61,302 nucleotides of DNA from Ruminobacter amylophilus. Lineage in GTDB: Bacteria; Pseudomonadota; Gammaproteobacteria; Enterobacterales; Succinivibrionaceae. Below, piece after piece: positions 60,964 through 61,302 of this stretch; position 1 is the first letter of the stretch; each line of letters begins with the position of its first letter. The DNA lies in NCBI RefSeq assembly GCF_900115655.1, contig NZ_FOXF01000012.1, positions 1 through 61,302 on the forward strand, given 5' to 3'. The notes under the pieces were generated by a model. The model was given only the letters and a program-made list of their open reading frames with translations. It did not search any database and was not told where the DNA came from. Both the position numbers and the translations under genes were made by a program.

Positions 60964-61302
60964 TCAGTCTGGTAATCGGCCTTCATACATTATCTGAAAT
61001 TCACCGTAGATTACTCCCCAGTTTCTTAGAGGCATGGTCCATTTTTTGGTTGCTTCAAAAGTGGAAAGATACAGTGCTTTCAGCAAGGCCTGGTCGCTAG
61101 GAAATACGCTTCTCTGGCGATTAAGTTTGCGGTAAGACGCATTAAGACTTTCAATGGCATTGGTGGTGTAAATAACCTTTCTGACTTCAGCTAAGAATTT
61201 AAAAATCGGGCATATTGCATCCCAATTGTCATACCAGCGTTTCATGGCTCTTGGATACTTATCCTGCCACTTCGCCGTAACATGGTCCAGGGCCTTTCTG
61301 CC
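60964..61302 (-). CDS. IS256-family transposase, C-terminal part (cut by window edge)
   Basis: The last 112 residues of an IS256/Mutator-type transposase: AMKRWYDNWDAICPIFKF, the conserved IYTTNAIESLNASYRKLNRQR (with the catalytic-region NAIES), SDQALLKALYLST and a terminal W-rich block. The frame is open to the right edge of the window, so the gene continues there; nothing shows it to be broken. IS256 elements use a DDE transposase and usually leave 8-9 base duplications; the far end is outside this window. Confidence 0.9.
   Translation of the reverse strand, partial: GRKALDHVTAKWQDKYPRAMKRWYDNWDAICPIFKFLAEVRKVIYTTNAIESLNASYRKLNRQRSVFPSDQALLKALYLSTFEATKKWTMPLRNWGVIYGEFQIMYEGRLPD

Noticed and set aside
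1-61302. tRNA, rRNA, CRISPR or prophage content
   Set aside because: No cloverleaf-like intergenic sequence, no repeat-spacer array and no phage structural genes were recognised on reading; the DUF5131 protein alone does not indicate a phage.

Overview
The window looks like chromosome from a low-to-mid GC gammaproteobacterium. The gene set and local orders (tsaD-folB-folK-uppP-cca, CYTH phosphatase-glnE, pit/DUF47, gspAB, lamB/malM, polar chemotaxis genes with parC/parP) are gammaproteobacterial, and the starch/maltodextrin emphasis together with the protein sequences suggests a Succinivibrionaceae-like gut or rumen bacterium. That family assignment is inference. Most of the window is core genome; no tRNA, rRNA, CRISPR array or prophage is seen.

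Layout. 0.1-9.5 kb: a small membrane protein, a lone V4R-domain protein, the rpsU-yqeY operon, a YgjP-type metalloprotein convergent with a DUF5131 Cys-rich protein, then tsaD, folB-folK, uppP and a convergent cca. 9.7-20 kb: gspA-gspB, a YgiM-like SH3/anchor protein, phosphate permease with its DUF47 partner, and a CYTH triphosphatase overlapping glnE. 20-25.4 kb: a minus-strand LPS assembly operon (family 2 glycosyltransferase, family 4 glycosyltransferase, LpxL-type acyltransferase, family 9 glycosyltransferase) and a divergent mini-kinase. 25.5-30.6 kb: DnaC-like helicase loader, ruvX, a DUF3545 protein, an LtaS-type membrane sulfatase-fold transferase and a YqcC protein.

30.9-36.8 kb: two LamB-type maltoporin genes face each other tail to tail, with a decayed ISL3-family element between them that still has an 8-bp target duplication; malM follows, divergent from the second porin. 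A lipoprotein GH13 amylase at 46.6-48.3 kb probably feeds the same maltodextrin route: amylase cuts starch outside the cytoplasm, the porins admit the maltodextrins, and MalM is a periplasmic accessory. 37-44.3 kb: chemotaxis cluster cheY-cheA-cheB-parC-parP-cheW, which encodes the signalling core plus a polar localisation module but no cheZ. CheA carries four copies of an acidic DDDFExLL motif and CheB a linker of about 260 residues.

45-56.3 kb: pheA, a candidate small RNA, the amylase, anmK divergent from tyrS, a SIMPL-domain protein, a Zn/Cd-type P-ATPase and ppnN. 56.5-60.4 kb: a moxR-DUF58-transglutaminase operon on the minus strand. The right end is a graveyard of transposase fragments, finishing inside an IS256-family transposase cut by the window edge.

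Most transcription units end in clear intrinsic terminators, listed individually. The least explained signals are a promoter-hairpin-terminator unit at about 46.28-46.37 kb (candidate sRNA), an AT-rich 680-bp gap before pheA that contains an orphan terminator, the DUF5131 protein with a six-cysteine tail, and the enlarged CheA and CheB linkers.
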